Below, piece after piece: positions 1 through 6,227 of a DNA stretch of 6,227 nt; positions within the stretch are counted from its first letter, which is position 1, and each line of letters begins with the position of its first letter. The stretch comes from Trichothermofontia sp964536415. Its GTDB lineage: Bacteria; Cyanobacteriota; Cyanobacteriia; B231. A program made the position numbers and the translations under genes. The stretch is from positions 1-6,227 of the forward strand of contig CAZHXN010000142.1 in NCBI GenBank assembly GCA_964536415.1, written 5' to 3'. A model generated the notes under the pieces. The model was not told where the DNA came from and searched no databases. It worked only from the letters and a program-made list of their open reading frames with translations.

Positions 1-814
1 GTGTATTCCCCAGCGCTGCCTCTGCCGCCTTCTGTAGCTCCAGATCTAGTGTCAGTTGCACCGTCTGGCCAGCTTTAGTGGGCTTTTCACCGAGGATACG
101 GACGATCTGGCCGGTACCATCCACCTCCACCTGCTGGCCACCCCACTCTCCCCGGAGTTGCGGATCAAACGCCGCCTCCACGACCATCTGCCCAATCACA
201 TCCCCCAGCCGATACCCCAGGTGGCGACGGGCTTCTAGTTCTTCGGCGTTGAGTTCCCCAGTGTAACCCAGGACGTGGGCACCCAAACTCCCGTTGGGGT
301 AGTAGCGCACCGTCTCTGCATCCACTTCCACCCCAGGCAGTTCATACCGCAATTCTTCGATCGCCGTCACTTGTGCCGGTGTAATCCCCCTCGCAATCCG
401 CACTAAGTAGGGCGAACTGTGTCCCGCTTGCTCCATGCGCTGTTGAATATCAGCCGCCGGGATATTGAGAATCCTGGACAAGCGAGCTACCGTATTTGGC
501 CATTCCGCTTGTTTTTGGGCGATCGGCCAGACGAAGACCGAGTGGGAAACCCGGTTCCCCGCCAGGAGCTGACCAGTGCGATCGAGGATTTGCCCGCGTT
601 CGGGTTGTTTAGGGATTAGGCGAATCCGATTTTCATCCGCCAGTTGGTGATTCCGCTTACCCTGCACCAGTTGCAAATAGACCAGCCGACTGCCAATTGC
701 CCCCACTAACAGCAACGATACCAGCACCATCAACCACAGAGCGCGAAAGGTTTGACCCACCGTGCGCGTTGTCGGAGAAGAGGCCGTAGAAGGCGACGGG
801 AGAATCAAAACCAT
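1..814 (-). CDS. mrdA: Penicillin-binding protein 2 (class B transpeptidase), N-terminal part, truncated by the window edge
   Basis: This is the N-terminal part of a class B penicillin-binding protein, the peptidoglycan transpeptidase of the cell-elongation machinery, anchored in the inner membrane with its bulk in the periplasm. The 271 codons read from ATG at 814-812 are open to the window edge. A short basic N-terminus is followed by one hydrophobic segment at about residues 27-46. The PBP dimerisation-domain signature RGQILDRTGQLLAGN lies at 73-87, followed by RYYPNG (170-175), AHVLGYTG (179-186) and GGQQVEVDG...GQIVRILGEKP (225-245). The catalytic SxxK, SxN and KTG motifs would lie beyond the edge and cannot be checked. 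The stretch at 208-213 reads GQMVVE where the family normally has GxxGxE, so V211 replaces a glycine. No clear Shine-Dalgarno sequence precedes the ATG, and an in-frame GTG at 823-821 is a possible alternative start. The match to PBP2 (MrdA) rather than the FtsI type is by overall resemblance. The gene is divergent from the pot cluster. Confidence 0.88.
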   Translation of the reverse strand, partial: MVLILPSPSTASSPTTRTVGQTFRALWLMVLVSLLLVGAIGSRLVYLQLVQGKRNHQLADENRIRLIPKQPERGQILDRTGQLLAGNRVSHSVFVWPIAQKQAEWPNTVARLSRILNIPAADIQQRMEQAGHSSPYLVRIARGITPAQVTAIEELRYELPGVEVDAETVRYYPNGSLGAHVLGYTGELNAEELEARRHLGYRLGDVIGQMVVEAAFDPQLRGEWGGQQVEVDGTGQIVRILGEKPTKAGQTVQLTLDLELQKAAEAALGNT

Positions 815-1087
815 AGGAATCACTGGCAAAAGATAAATAAACTTGTTCCCCAGTTTACAAAAAGTCATAACCAGAAGGCTAGCCATCAACCCCAGGCTGC
901 GATCGATTTGCCGAAATTTGGGTAGGAATTAGATGACTCCCAGAGAATTCCCCAGATACAATGAGTTCCAGCCAGGGTTAGGGACGGGAGAACGCATGGG
1001 TAACCAGGGTTGGCTGCTGGCCTCTGAACCCGGTACTTTGTTGCTTATGCCCTATCATGTCACCAACGGGACCAGGGGTTGCTCATC
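815..1087. promoter_or_regulatory. Divergent intergenic region between mrdA and potA
   Basis: This 273-base region separates the divergent mrdA and potA starts, so it should hold at least one promoter in each direction. No promoter in it is convincing. For mrdA, the minus strand has TTGTAA (860-855) followed after 19 bases by TATCTT (835-830), a poor and widely spaced pair. For potA, TATCAT at 1053-1058 is a possible -10 element 30 bases before the ATG, with no good -35 element. I see no long inverted repeat, no RNA gene and no gene of its own. The open frame starting at 933 has no coding character and runs into potA in a different frame. Confidence 0.4.
1074..1078 (+). promoter_or_regulatory. 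Ribosome binding site deciding the potA start
   Basis: AGGGG lies nine bases before ATG at 1088. This favours the ATG over the in-frame TTG at 1079, which directly abuts the AGGGG and would have no room for ribosome binding. It is the clearest Shine-Dalgarno-like site in the window. Confidence 0.6.
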
Positions 1088-2215
1088 ATGTCTCAATCTG
1101 CTGCCAAACATCAGCGCCAACGAACCGAGACGATCGCACCTGCGGTAGAACTGCGGGATGTGTTTAAGCTGTTCGAGGGAGAGCCAGCGGTTCGCAACCT
1201 GAACCTGACCGTTCAGCCGGGGGAGTTCTTCAGTATTTTGGGACCTTCCGGGTGTGGTAAAACCACGACCCTGCGGTTGATCGCTGGATTTGAGGAGCCA
1301 TCAGCGGGTGAAGTGCGGATTCAGGGGAGTTCCATGTTGCGCGTACCGCCCTACCGCCGTCCCGTCAATACCGTTTTCCAAAGTTACGCCCTGTTTAACC
1401 ACATGACGGTTTGGGGGAACGTCGCCTTTGGGTTGCAAATTAAGGGAATTCAGCGATCGCAACTCCAGCAACGGGTCCAGGAAAGTCTGAAACTGGTCAA
1501 GATGGAAGCGTTTAGCCAGCGTTACCCAGCCCAACTGTCTGGGGGGCAACAACAGCGTGTTGCCCTAGCCCGTGCCTTGGTGAACCAGCCAACCGTGGTA
1601 TTACTCGATGAACCCCTGGGAGCGCTGGATCTGAAGCTGCGTAAAGAGATGCAGGTGGAACTGGCAAATTTGCATCAACAGTTGGGCGTTACCTTTATCA
1701 TGGTTACCCACGATCAGGAGGAGGCCCTGTCCCTGTCCGATCGCATTGCCGTCATGAATGGGGGTCAGATCGAACAAATTGGGACCCCCCATGAAATTTA
1801 TCAGCAACCTGCTACCCCCTTTGTGGCCGATTTTATTGGTGACACCAATCTCTTGCAAGGGCGGGTGGACTTTGTGGACAAACGCAGACTACGGGTAGTC
1901 ACCGAGAGCGGCCTCAAAGTCCTGGTCCGGCATTCTGAGACCAGTCAGATGGTCCGACCCAATCGCGTCGTAGTCAGTATCCGTCCAGAGAATATTCGCC
2001 TGAGCCTGACACTGCCAGAGGGACAGGCCAACTGCTTCCAGGGCCAGTTAAGTCATACCATGTACCTGGGGACCCACATTCACTACGTGGTGGAACTGAC
2101 CTCCGGCGATCGGCTCACGGTTCTGCAACCGAATACTCTAAACACAGTACCGCAGCGGGGTACGGCCCTCTATGTCCACTGGTCAGAACAGGATTGCTTA
2201 GCCCTACCGGCCTGA
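1088..2215 (+). CDS. potA: Polyamine-type ABC transporter ATP-binding protein PotA
   Basis: This is the cytoplasmic ATPase that energises an ABC importer of the spermidine/putrescine family, 375 residues from ATG at 1088. All nucleotide-binding motifs are intact: Walker A GPSGCGKTT at 52-60 (K58), Q-loop Q98 in VFQSYALF, signature LSGGQQQR at 150-157, Walker B VVLLDEP at 170-176 (catalytic E175), D-loop GALD at 178-181 and switch histidine H208 in VTHDQEEAL. The C-terminal part, from about 255, is a TOBE-like regulatory domain with SIRPENIRL near 297-305. The length and the C-terminal domain fit PotA, which is about 378 residues in E. coli. Relatives for iron, sulfate or sugars (FbpC, CysA, MalK) share this architecture, so the polyamine assignment rests mainly on the PotD- and PotB-like partners downstream. 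About 18 extra residues precede the first domain. The potD start follows after 25 bases, which suggests cotranscription. An upstream TTG would add three residues but is less likely. Confidence 0.9.
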   Translation: MSQSAAKHQRQRTETIAPAVELRDVFKLFEGEPAVRNLNLTVQPGEFFSILGPSGCGKTTTLRLIAGFEEPSAGEVRIQGSSMLRVPPYRRPVNTVFQSYALFNHMTVWGNVAFGLQIKGIQRSQLQQRVQESLKLVKMEAFSQRYPAQLSGGQQQRVALARALVNQPTVVLLDEPLGALDLKLRKEMQVELANLHQQLGVTFIMVTHDQEEALSLSDRIAVMNGGQIEQIGTPHEIYQQPATPFVADFIGDTNLLQGRVDFVDKRRLRVVTESGLKVLVRHSETSQMVRPNRVVVSIRPENIRLSLTLPEGQANCFQGQLSHTMYLGTHIHYVVELTSGDRLTVLQPNTLNTVPQRGTALYVHWSEQDCLALPA

Positions 2216-2240
2216 TTCCTAATCATTTGAGACGTTTCCC

Positions 2241-3353
2241 ATGCCTCACCCCCTCCGTGTCCGTCCCCTCTCTCGTCGCCGGTTTCTGCGACGGGCTGCT
2301 CTCCTTTCGGGTTTAACCCTGGCCAGTTGCGGCTGGACGCTGGGCAATGTCGGCAATCCATCTCCCCAGACAACTTCAACAGATAATCTCTTAATCTATA
2401 CCTGGAGTGACTACATTGATGAGGAATCCGTAGAAGCGTTTACGGCTCAAACCGGGATTACAGTACAGGTCTCGATTTATGAGTCGAATGAAACCATGCT
2501 GGCCCGCATGTTGGCAGGTGGAGGGAATAACTACAGCATTATTTATCCCTCAGACTATATGGTCCAGCAGATGGTAGAACTCAATCTGTTGCGTGAACTG
2601 GAGCACGATCGTCTGGAAGGATTAGACAATCTGATGGAGGAGTTCCAAGATCCCAGCTATGATCCAGGTAATCGCCACAGTGTACCCATTAGCTGGGGGA
2701 CAACGGGGCTGATCTATAATGTCAAGCAACTGGCTGACCCCGTTGAGGATTGGCAGTATTTATGGGACCACCAAAACCATTTACGGCAGCGCATAACGCT
2801 GCTTTCTGATGTGCGGGAAGTCATGGGCGCAGCCCTGAAGTCCCTCGGTTATTCCTACAACGCCACCGATCCCCGACAGATTAATGCGGCCTTCGACGCC
2901 CTACAAACCCTCAAACCCGCGATCGCCAGTTTCACTACCGATGCTTGGCGCGAACAAATCTTAGCAGGAGACTTACTGGTATCGATGGCCTACTCTGTGG
3001 ACGGCATCACGACCATGCGGGAAAATAACACCCTGCAATATATCATTCCCAAAAGTGGGGCCTCTCTTTGGACCGATGCGATCGTCATCCCCCAGACAGC
3101 CCCCAACGTCGAAGGAGCCTACGCCTGGATCAACTATACGCTGCAACCCTCAGCCGCAGCGCGGATTAGTGAACGCTTAAATTTTGCGACTCCCAATCGC
3201 GTCGCCTATGAAAACCTGCCCGACGAACTACGGAACAATGCAGCACTGTTTCCCCCATCGGAAGTCTTAGAACGCTGCGAGCGCATTGCCCCCCTCGATC
3301 CTGCTACCAGTGAATTATTTGACAATTACTGGACCCGATTAACCAGTAGCTAG
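2241..3353 (+). CDS. potD: Polyamine-type ABC transporter substrate-binding lipoprotein PotD
   Basis: This is the extracytoplasmic binding protein of the importer, 370 residues. The N-terminus carries a twin-arginine-like motif SRRRFLRR (11-18), a short hydrophobic stretch and a lipobox-like LASC with C30. It is therefore probably a lipoprotein anchored in the inner membrane, possibly exported by the Tat route. The mature part aligns by eye with E. coli PotD: YTWSDYI (53-59) for the first ligand segment, IYESNETMLARM (79-90), YPSDYMV (102-108), LSDVREVMG (188-196, carrying the equivalents of Asp168 and Glu171) and LWTDAIVIP (276-284, equivalents of Trp255 and Asp257). Two other ligand-site positions seem altered: Y251 where E. 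coli has Trp229 and F315 where it has Tyr293. The acidic residues expected to hold amino groups are kept, so a polyamine ligand is likely, but which one is not readable. Only a weak GAGA (2229-2232) precedes the ATG. Potential cotranscription with potA and potB is inferred from spacing. Confidence 0.88.
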   Translation: MPHPLRVRPLSRRRFLRRAALLSGLTLASCGWTLGNVGNPSPQTTSTDNLLIYTWSDYIDEESVEAFTAQTGITVQVSIYESNETMLARMLAGGGNNYSIIYPSDYMVQQMVELNLLRELEHDRLEGLDNLMEEFQDPSYDPGNRHSVPISWGTTGLIYNVKQLADPVEDWQYLWDHQNHLRQRITLLSDVREVMGAALKSLGYSYNATDPRQINAAFDALQTLKPAIASFTTDAWREQILAGDLLVSMAYSVDGITTMRENNTLQYIIPKSGASLWTDAIVIPQTAPNVEGAYAWINYTLQPSAAARISERLNFATPNRVAYENLPDELRNNAALFPPSEVLERCERIAPLDPATSELFDNYWTRLTSS

Positions 3354-3418
3354 GGCAAGTTTCTCTGTCTTGAAAATCTAAAATCTAAACAACTAACTAA
3401 CCAGCTAAACTCCTGACT

Positions 3419-4348
3419 ATGGCTGCTTCTCCTTCTCCTAATCAGCATCAAGATCAGTATCAAGCGTCAGCCTACCCAAAATGGTTAGGCCCCCTGTTGA
3501 TGCTAGCGCCAGCGGGGATATGGCTGGCTTTATTGTTAGTATTACCCACACTGGTAATTTTCCAATTAAGCTTAGTACCGGGAATTCGACCGGGGGACGT
3601 GGTCAATCCCGTTCTCTGGCCTCTGACCAATTATGTACGAATTTTTCAACCTGTTTATCTACACGTCATTGCCCGATCGCTGCTTTTAGCACTAGGCACC
3701 ACGGTATTTTGCTTACTGCTGGGCTTTCCGGTGGCCTACTGGCTCGCCCAAACTGCCCCAAACCGCTGGCGAAACCTGTTGCTATTGGGGTTTATTTTGC
3801 CCCTTTGGACATCATCCCTGTTACGGTCCTATGCCTGGATTACGATTTTGCGACGGACGGGCGTGCTGAATTCTTTCCTGGAAACGTTAGGATTACCCAC
3901 GATCTATTTGCTGAATCGAAGTGCAGCCGTCCTGATTGGCATGACCTATAGCTTCTTGCCCTACATGGTCTTGATCCTCTATGCTTCCTTGGAGAAACTC
4001 GATCGCCGTTTGCTCGAAGCTGCCTATGATTTGGGAGCCAATCGTCGGCAAACCTTCTGGCGTATTACCATTCCCCAAACCATGCCAGGCATTTTAGCCG
4101 GATCATTGTTGGTATTTATTGCCAGTCTGGGGGATTTTGTTAACCCAGAATTATTGGGCGGTGCATCCAGTATGACGGTTGCCCGCCTCATCTATAACCA
4201 GTTTTTAGGACCAACCCGGAATTGGGGCTTTGGTTCGGCCCTAAGTATGGTAGTAATTATGGCTATCATGTTGGCAATGGTACTTCTGATCAAGTACGGT
4301 GACTCATCCGCTAGTGGTCTAAAAGCAGGCAACCAGGATATAGCCTAA
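3419..4348 (+). CDS. potB: Polyamine-type ABC transporter permease PotB
   Basis: This is an inner-membrane permease subunit of the importer, 309 residues. About six hydrophobic segments are visible, near 24-50, 84-110, 119-140, 168-190, 224-246 and 272-292. The cytoplasmic coupling loop that docks on the ATPase is the EAA motif EAAYDLGANRRQTFWRITIP at 200-219, with the conserved glycine G206. LPLWTSSLLRSYAWITIL (127-144) and the LEKLDRRLLEAA run are characteristic of PotB rather than PotC. The N-terminus has about 20 polar residues before the first segment. There is no recognisable Shine-Dalgarno sequence before the ATG. The 65-base gap after potD is AT-rich, with a period-7 AAATCTA repeat at 3374-3390. 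Family members normally work as a PotB-PotC pair, yet no second permease follows. Either PotC is encoded elsewhere, PotB works as a homodimer, or the cluster has lost a gene. Confidence 0.9.
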   Translation: MAASPSPNQHQDQYQASAYPKWLGPLLMLAPAGIWLALLLVLPTLVIFQLSLVPGIRPGDVVNPVLWPLTNYVRIFQPVYLHVIARSLLLALGTTVFCLLLGFPVAYWLAQTAPNRWRNLLLLGFILPLWTSSLLRSYAWITILRRTGVLNSFLETLGLPTIYLLNRSAAVLIGMTYSFLPYMVLILYASLEKLDRRLLEAAYDLGANRRQTFWRITIPQTMPGILAGSLLVFIASLGDFVNPELLGGASSMTVARLIYNQFLGPTRNWGFGSALSMVVIMAIMLAMVLLIKYGDSSASGLKAGNQDIA

Positions 4349-4380
4349 TCGCTAACCTGCGAACTGAATTCTGGCTCTCC

Positions 4381-4423
4381 TAGGTTTATGGTGGGAGCGC
4401 TACGCGCTCCCACCATAAACCTA
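4381..4423. repeat. Perfect 20-bp inverted repeat with 3-base loop (possible terminator or dispersed palindromic repeat)
   Basis: The left arm (4381-4400, beginning TAGGTTTATGG and ending GGGAGCGC) and the right arm (4404-4423) are exact reverse complements around the loop TAC, so either strand would form a very stable 20-bp hairpin. It begins 32 bases after the potB stop, between two convergent genes, where it could end or protect transcripts from both sides. A U-run does not follow directly; the nearest T-run is at 4439-4445. The perfect match over 20 bp is longer than a usual intrinsic terminator and fits a recent or conserved palindromic repeat better. Confidence 0.75.
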
Positions 4424-4490
4424 ACATTTCAAACCTTGTGTTTTTAGTTGCCTATACGGTTTATACTCATTGGAATTTAGGCTGAAACAG

Positions 4491-4536
4491 CACCCTCACC
4501 TCCAGCCCCTCTCCCAGAGCGGGAGAGGGGAGTGAA
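4491..4536. repeat. CCCCTCTCCC/GGGAGAGGGG hairpin element, probable dispersed intergenic repeat
   Basis: A perfect 10-bp stem (4506-4515 with 4521-4530) encloses the loop AGAGC. It is preceded by CACCCTCACCTCCAG and followed by AGTGAAAA. This layout (CCCTCACC, spacer, CCCCTCTCCC, variable loop, GGGAGAGGGG) resembles a hairpin repeat I recall as common between genes in cyanobacteria and some other bacteria; this rests on memory and not on a search. It lies 66 bases past the asnS stop and could also act as a factor-independent stop signal or a 3'-end stabiliser, but neither strand has a T-run directly after the stem. Confidence 0.6.
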
Positions 4537-4596
4537 AAACTGTATCGTTCTTATTCGGATTGACCATACACCCAAATATCGGCAGACCCTGAATTC

Positions 4597-5988
4597 TTAA
4601 AACTCAATATTCTGGGGCACCCTGGGGAAGGGAATGACATCCCGAATATTGGTCATCCCGGTCATAAACTGCACCAGCCGCTCAAAACCCAAGCCAAAAC
4701 CGGCATGGGGGACGGTGCCATAACGACGTAAATCTAAATACCACCAGTAATCTGCGATCGGTAATCCCTGCGCTTTAATCCGTTGTTCCAGAACATCTAA
4801 GCGCTCCTCCCGCTGGGACCCGCCAATAATTTCCCCCACCTTGGGCGCTAAGACATCCATTGCCCGAACGGTTCTACCATCCTCATTGAGGCGCATATAA
4901 AAGGCTTTAATTTCCGTCGGATAGTCGGTCACGATCAAGGGTTGTTTGAACAGTTCTTCTGCTAGATAGCGTTCGTGTTCTGATTGTAGATCCAGCCCCC
5001 AACTCACCGGATAGTCAAAGGTACGATCGGCCTTTTCCAACAGCGCGATCGCCTCGGTATAGGTAATGTGCTTAAACTCACTGGTAATAATATGCTCAGC
5101 CGTTTGTAGCACGGTATTATCAATCCGCTCGTTGAAAAACTCCAGATCTTCCTGACAGGTTTCTAAAACCCGTTGGAAAACAAATTTTAAAAATGCCTCC
5201 GCTAGGGCCATATTACCCTCCAGATCACAAAAGGCCATTTCTGGCTCAATCATCCAGAACTCCGCTAGGTGACGGGAGGTATTGGAATTTTCAGCGCGAA
5301 AGGTAGGACCAAAGGTATAGACATTACTGAAAGCCAGGGCCATAATTTCGGCCTCCAGTTGCCCGCTGACGGTTAAATAGGCCGGTTTACCAAAAAAATC
5401 CTGACTGTAGTCGATCGCGCCTTGCTCCGTGCGCGGCAAATTTTGCAAATCCAGGCTCGTCACGGCAAACATTTCCCCAGCCCCTTCACAATCACTGGCC
5501 GTGAGAATGGGGGTATGAATCCAGAGAAATCCCCGTTCCTGGAAGAATTGATGGATCGCCATTGCACAGGCATTACGCACCCGTAGAACCGCCCCCAGAG
5601 TGTTCGTACGAGGGCGTAGATGGGCGATCGTGCGGAGAAACTCAAAGGAGTGGCGTTTCTTTTGCAGCGGATAAGTAGCGGGGTCGGCTTCACCAAAAAC
5701 TTCCAGAGCACTCGCCTTGAGTTCAATCTGTTGTCCCTTCCCCAGTGAGGGCACCAGGGTCCCCGTCACCCGCAGGGACGCCCCCGTATTGAGTTGCTTC
5801 AGGACCGCTTCATAATTCGGCAGGCTGGGTTCCAGAACCACCTGGAGGTTGGCCAGCCCAGAGCCGTCATTGACCTCTAAAAAGCTAAAGTCCTTCAACT
5901 CCCGCTTTGTCCGTACCCAACCCTGGATCGTAATAACCTCGTTGGGTTGACCCTGCTTGAGGAGTTCAGCAATACGGCGAATCGTCAT
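4597..5988 (-). CDS. asnS: Asparaginyl-tRNA synthetase
   Basis: This cytoplasmic enzyme charges tRNA-Asn with asparagine using ATP. At 463 residues it is complete and close to the E. coli length of 466. The N-terminal OB-fold anticodon-binding domain covers about residues 1-105 (VITIQGWVRTKRELKDFSFLEVNDGS at 18-43). The class II catalytic domain follows: motif 1 around 139-160 ending in HTP (P160), the ASDCEGAGEMF substrate segment at 164-174, motif 2 TFRAENSNTSRHLAEFWMIEPEMAF at 229-253 (R231, E233), and motif 3 AGFGLGFERLVQFMTG at 429-444 (R437). The C-terminus NIRDVIPFPR...NIEF is typical of AsnRS. The AsnRS rather than AspRS or LysRS assignment rests on these segments together. The start ATG (5988-5986) lacks a clear Shine-Dalgarno sequence, but the OB fold begins just after it and no better upstream start is seen. 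It is convergent with potB, with 248 bases between their stops, and is apparently a single-gene unit here. No truncation or missing catalytic residue was seen. Confidence 0.96.
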   Translation of the reverse strand: MTIRRIAELLKQGQPNEVITIQGWVRTKRELKDFSFLEVNDGSGLANLQVVLEPSLPNYEAVLKQLNTGASLRVTGTLVPSLGKGQQIELKASALEVFGEADPATYPLQKKRHSFEFLRTIAHLRPRTNTLGAVLRVRNACAMAIHQFFQERGFLWIHTPILTASDCEGAGEMFAVTSLDLQNLPRTEQGAIDYSQDFFGKPAYLTVSGQLEAEIMALAFSNVYTFGPTFRAENSNTSRHLAEFWMIEPEMAFCDLEGNMALAEAFLKFVFQRVLETCQEDLEFFNERIDNTVLQTAEHIITSEFKHITYTEAIALLEKADRTFDYPVSWGLDLQSEHERYLAEELFKQPLIVTDYPTEIKAFYMRLNEDGRTVRAMDVLAPKVGEIIGGSQREERLDVLEQRIKAQGLPIADYWWYLDLRRYGTVPHAGFGLGFERLVQFMTGMTNIRDVIPFPRVPQNIEF

Positions 5989-6227
5989 GGAACTTCGGGA
6001 ATTGATAGCAATAGCATGTGTCTTGCTTTAGGATACCGTCCCCTGCGCAGTCTGAGGGGATACCTGCATTGACCTAACGGATTCAATTCGGCATTGACCT
6101 GCCTGATCTGAATCTAATATTGAAATCTAATACCGAATCTACCGCCTGTGTCGCCTCAGTGAGGGGTGGGCCATTGGCTTGAGCCAATTGTTCATCAGGG
6201 GCTTCTGTCCTTCAGAGACTTGGGAAA
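5989..6227. other. asnS upstream region with short repeats and dyads, no supported gene
   Basis: These 239 bases should contain the asnS promoter and leader on the minus strand, but no strong -35/-10 pair is visible. Small structures are present: TCCCCT...AGGGGA (6039-6044 with 6055-6060), the dyad CCTCAGTGAGG (6154-6164) and the dyad ATTGGCTTGAGCCAAT (6173-6188). A minus-strand frame is open from the right edge to a TAG at 6141-6139, about 28 codons. It could be the tail of a neighbouring gene, but it is too short to distinguish from chance and I recognise no family. Confidence 0.4.
6066..6141. repeat. Short direct repeats upstream of asnS
   Basis: GCATTGACCT occurs exactly twice, at 6066-6075 and 6091-6100, 25 bases apart. 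AATCTAATA occurs at 6111-6119 and 6124-6132, 13 bases apart, and AATCTA again at 6136-6141. The copies are exact but short. They could be protein-binding sites or simply remnants of local slippage. Confidence 0.45.

Noticed and set aside
56..619. Several plus-strand open frames of 60-66 codons
   Set aside because: They lie antisense to the clearly coding mrdA fragment and show no family signatures.
933..1148. A 71-codon plus-strand open frame between mrdA and potA
   Set aside because: It overlaps the start of potA in another frame, has no ribosome binding site and shows no recognisable protein features.
1301..1858. Two minus-strand open frames within potA (83 and 85 codons)
   Set aside because: They are antisense to the conserved ATPase motifs, and their length is expected by chance opposite a coding frame.
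3481..3951. A 156-codon plus-strand frame inside potB
   Set aside because: It is a shifted-frame shadow of a well-conserved permease and its product looks random in composition.
4436..4467. TATACT at 4462-4467 as a -10 element of a small RNA promoter between the convergent genes
   Set aside because: The nearest -35-like TTGTGT is 20 bases upstream, which is poor spacing, and no RNA-like product with its own end is evident.
4381..4530. The two hairpins as a CRISPR array or an insertion sequence
   Set aside because: The two elements differ in sequence, there are no spaced identical repeats, and no transposase or target-site duplication is seen.
6139..6227. A minus-strand open stretch of about 28 codons reaching the right edge, possibly a gene tail
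   Set aside because: It is too short to judge; a plus-strand frame over the same bases is equally open, and no family is recognised.

Overview
The window looks like a piece of a cyanobacterial chromosome. It holds three perfect GCGATCGC (HIP1) octamers, at 1453-1460, 2919-2926 and 5045-5052, where chance predicts about 0.1 in this length, and many further CGATCG cores. Shine-Dalgarno signals are weak at most genes, and the proteins read like cyanobacterial versions of their families. Genus cannot be assigned from what is visible.

Layout. (1) Positions 1-814, minus strand: the N-terminal 271 codons of a class B penicillin-binding protein of the PBP2/MrdA type, cut by the left edge. (2) Positions 815-1087: a divergent intergenic region that must hold the start signals of both flanking units. 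(3) Positions 1088-4348, plus strand: a compact ABC-importer cluster in the order ATPase (PotA-like), substrate-binding lipoprotein (PotD-like), permease (PotB-like), with gaps of 25 and 65 bases. (4) Positions 4349-4596: a convergent intergenic region with two strong hairpins, one a perfect 20-bp palindrome and one a CCCCTCTCCC/GGGAGAGGGG element that resembles dispersed intergenic repeats. (5) Positions 4597-5988, minus strand: complete asparaginyl-tRNA synthetase. (6) Positions 5989-6227: asnS upstream region with short direct repeats and small dyads, and no gene I can support.

The three pot genes should act together in polyamine (spermidine/putrescine-type) uptake: PotD binds the ligand outside the inner membrane, PotB forms half of the membrane channel and PotA powers transport. 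The usual second permease, PotC, is not in the window. The cluster ends in the hairpin region and then meets the convergent asnS. The flanking genes, for cell-wall elongation and for tRNA charging, are housekeeping genes with no evident link to the transporter. I found no evidence of a new system such as a defence island, CRISPR array or phage. The most interesting points are the missing PotC, the hairpin repeats and some residue substitutions.
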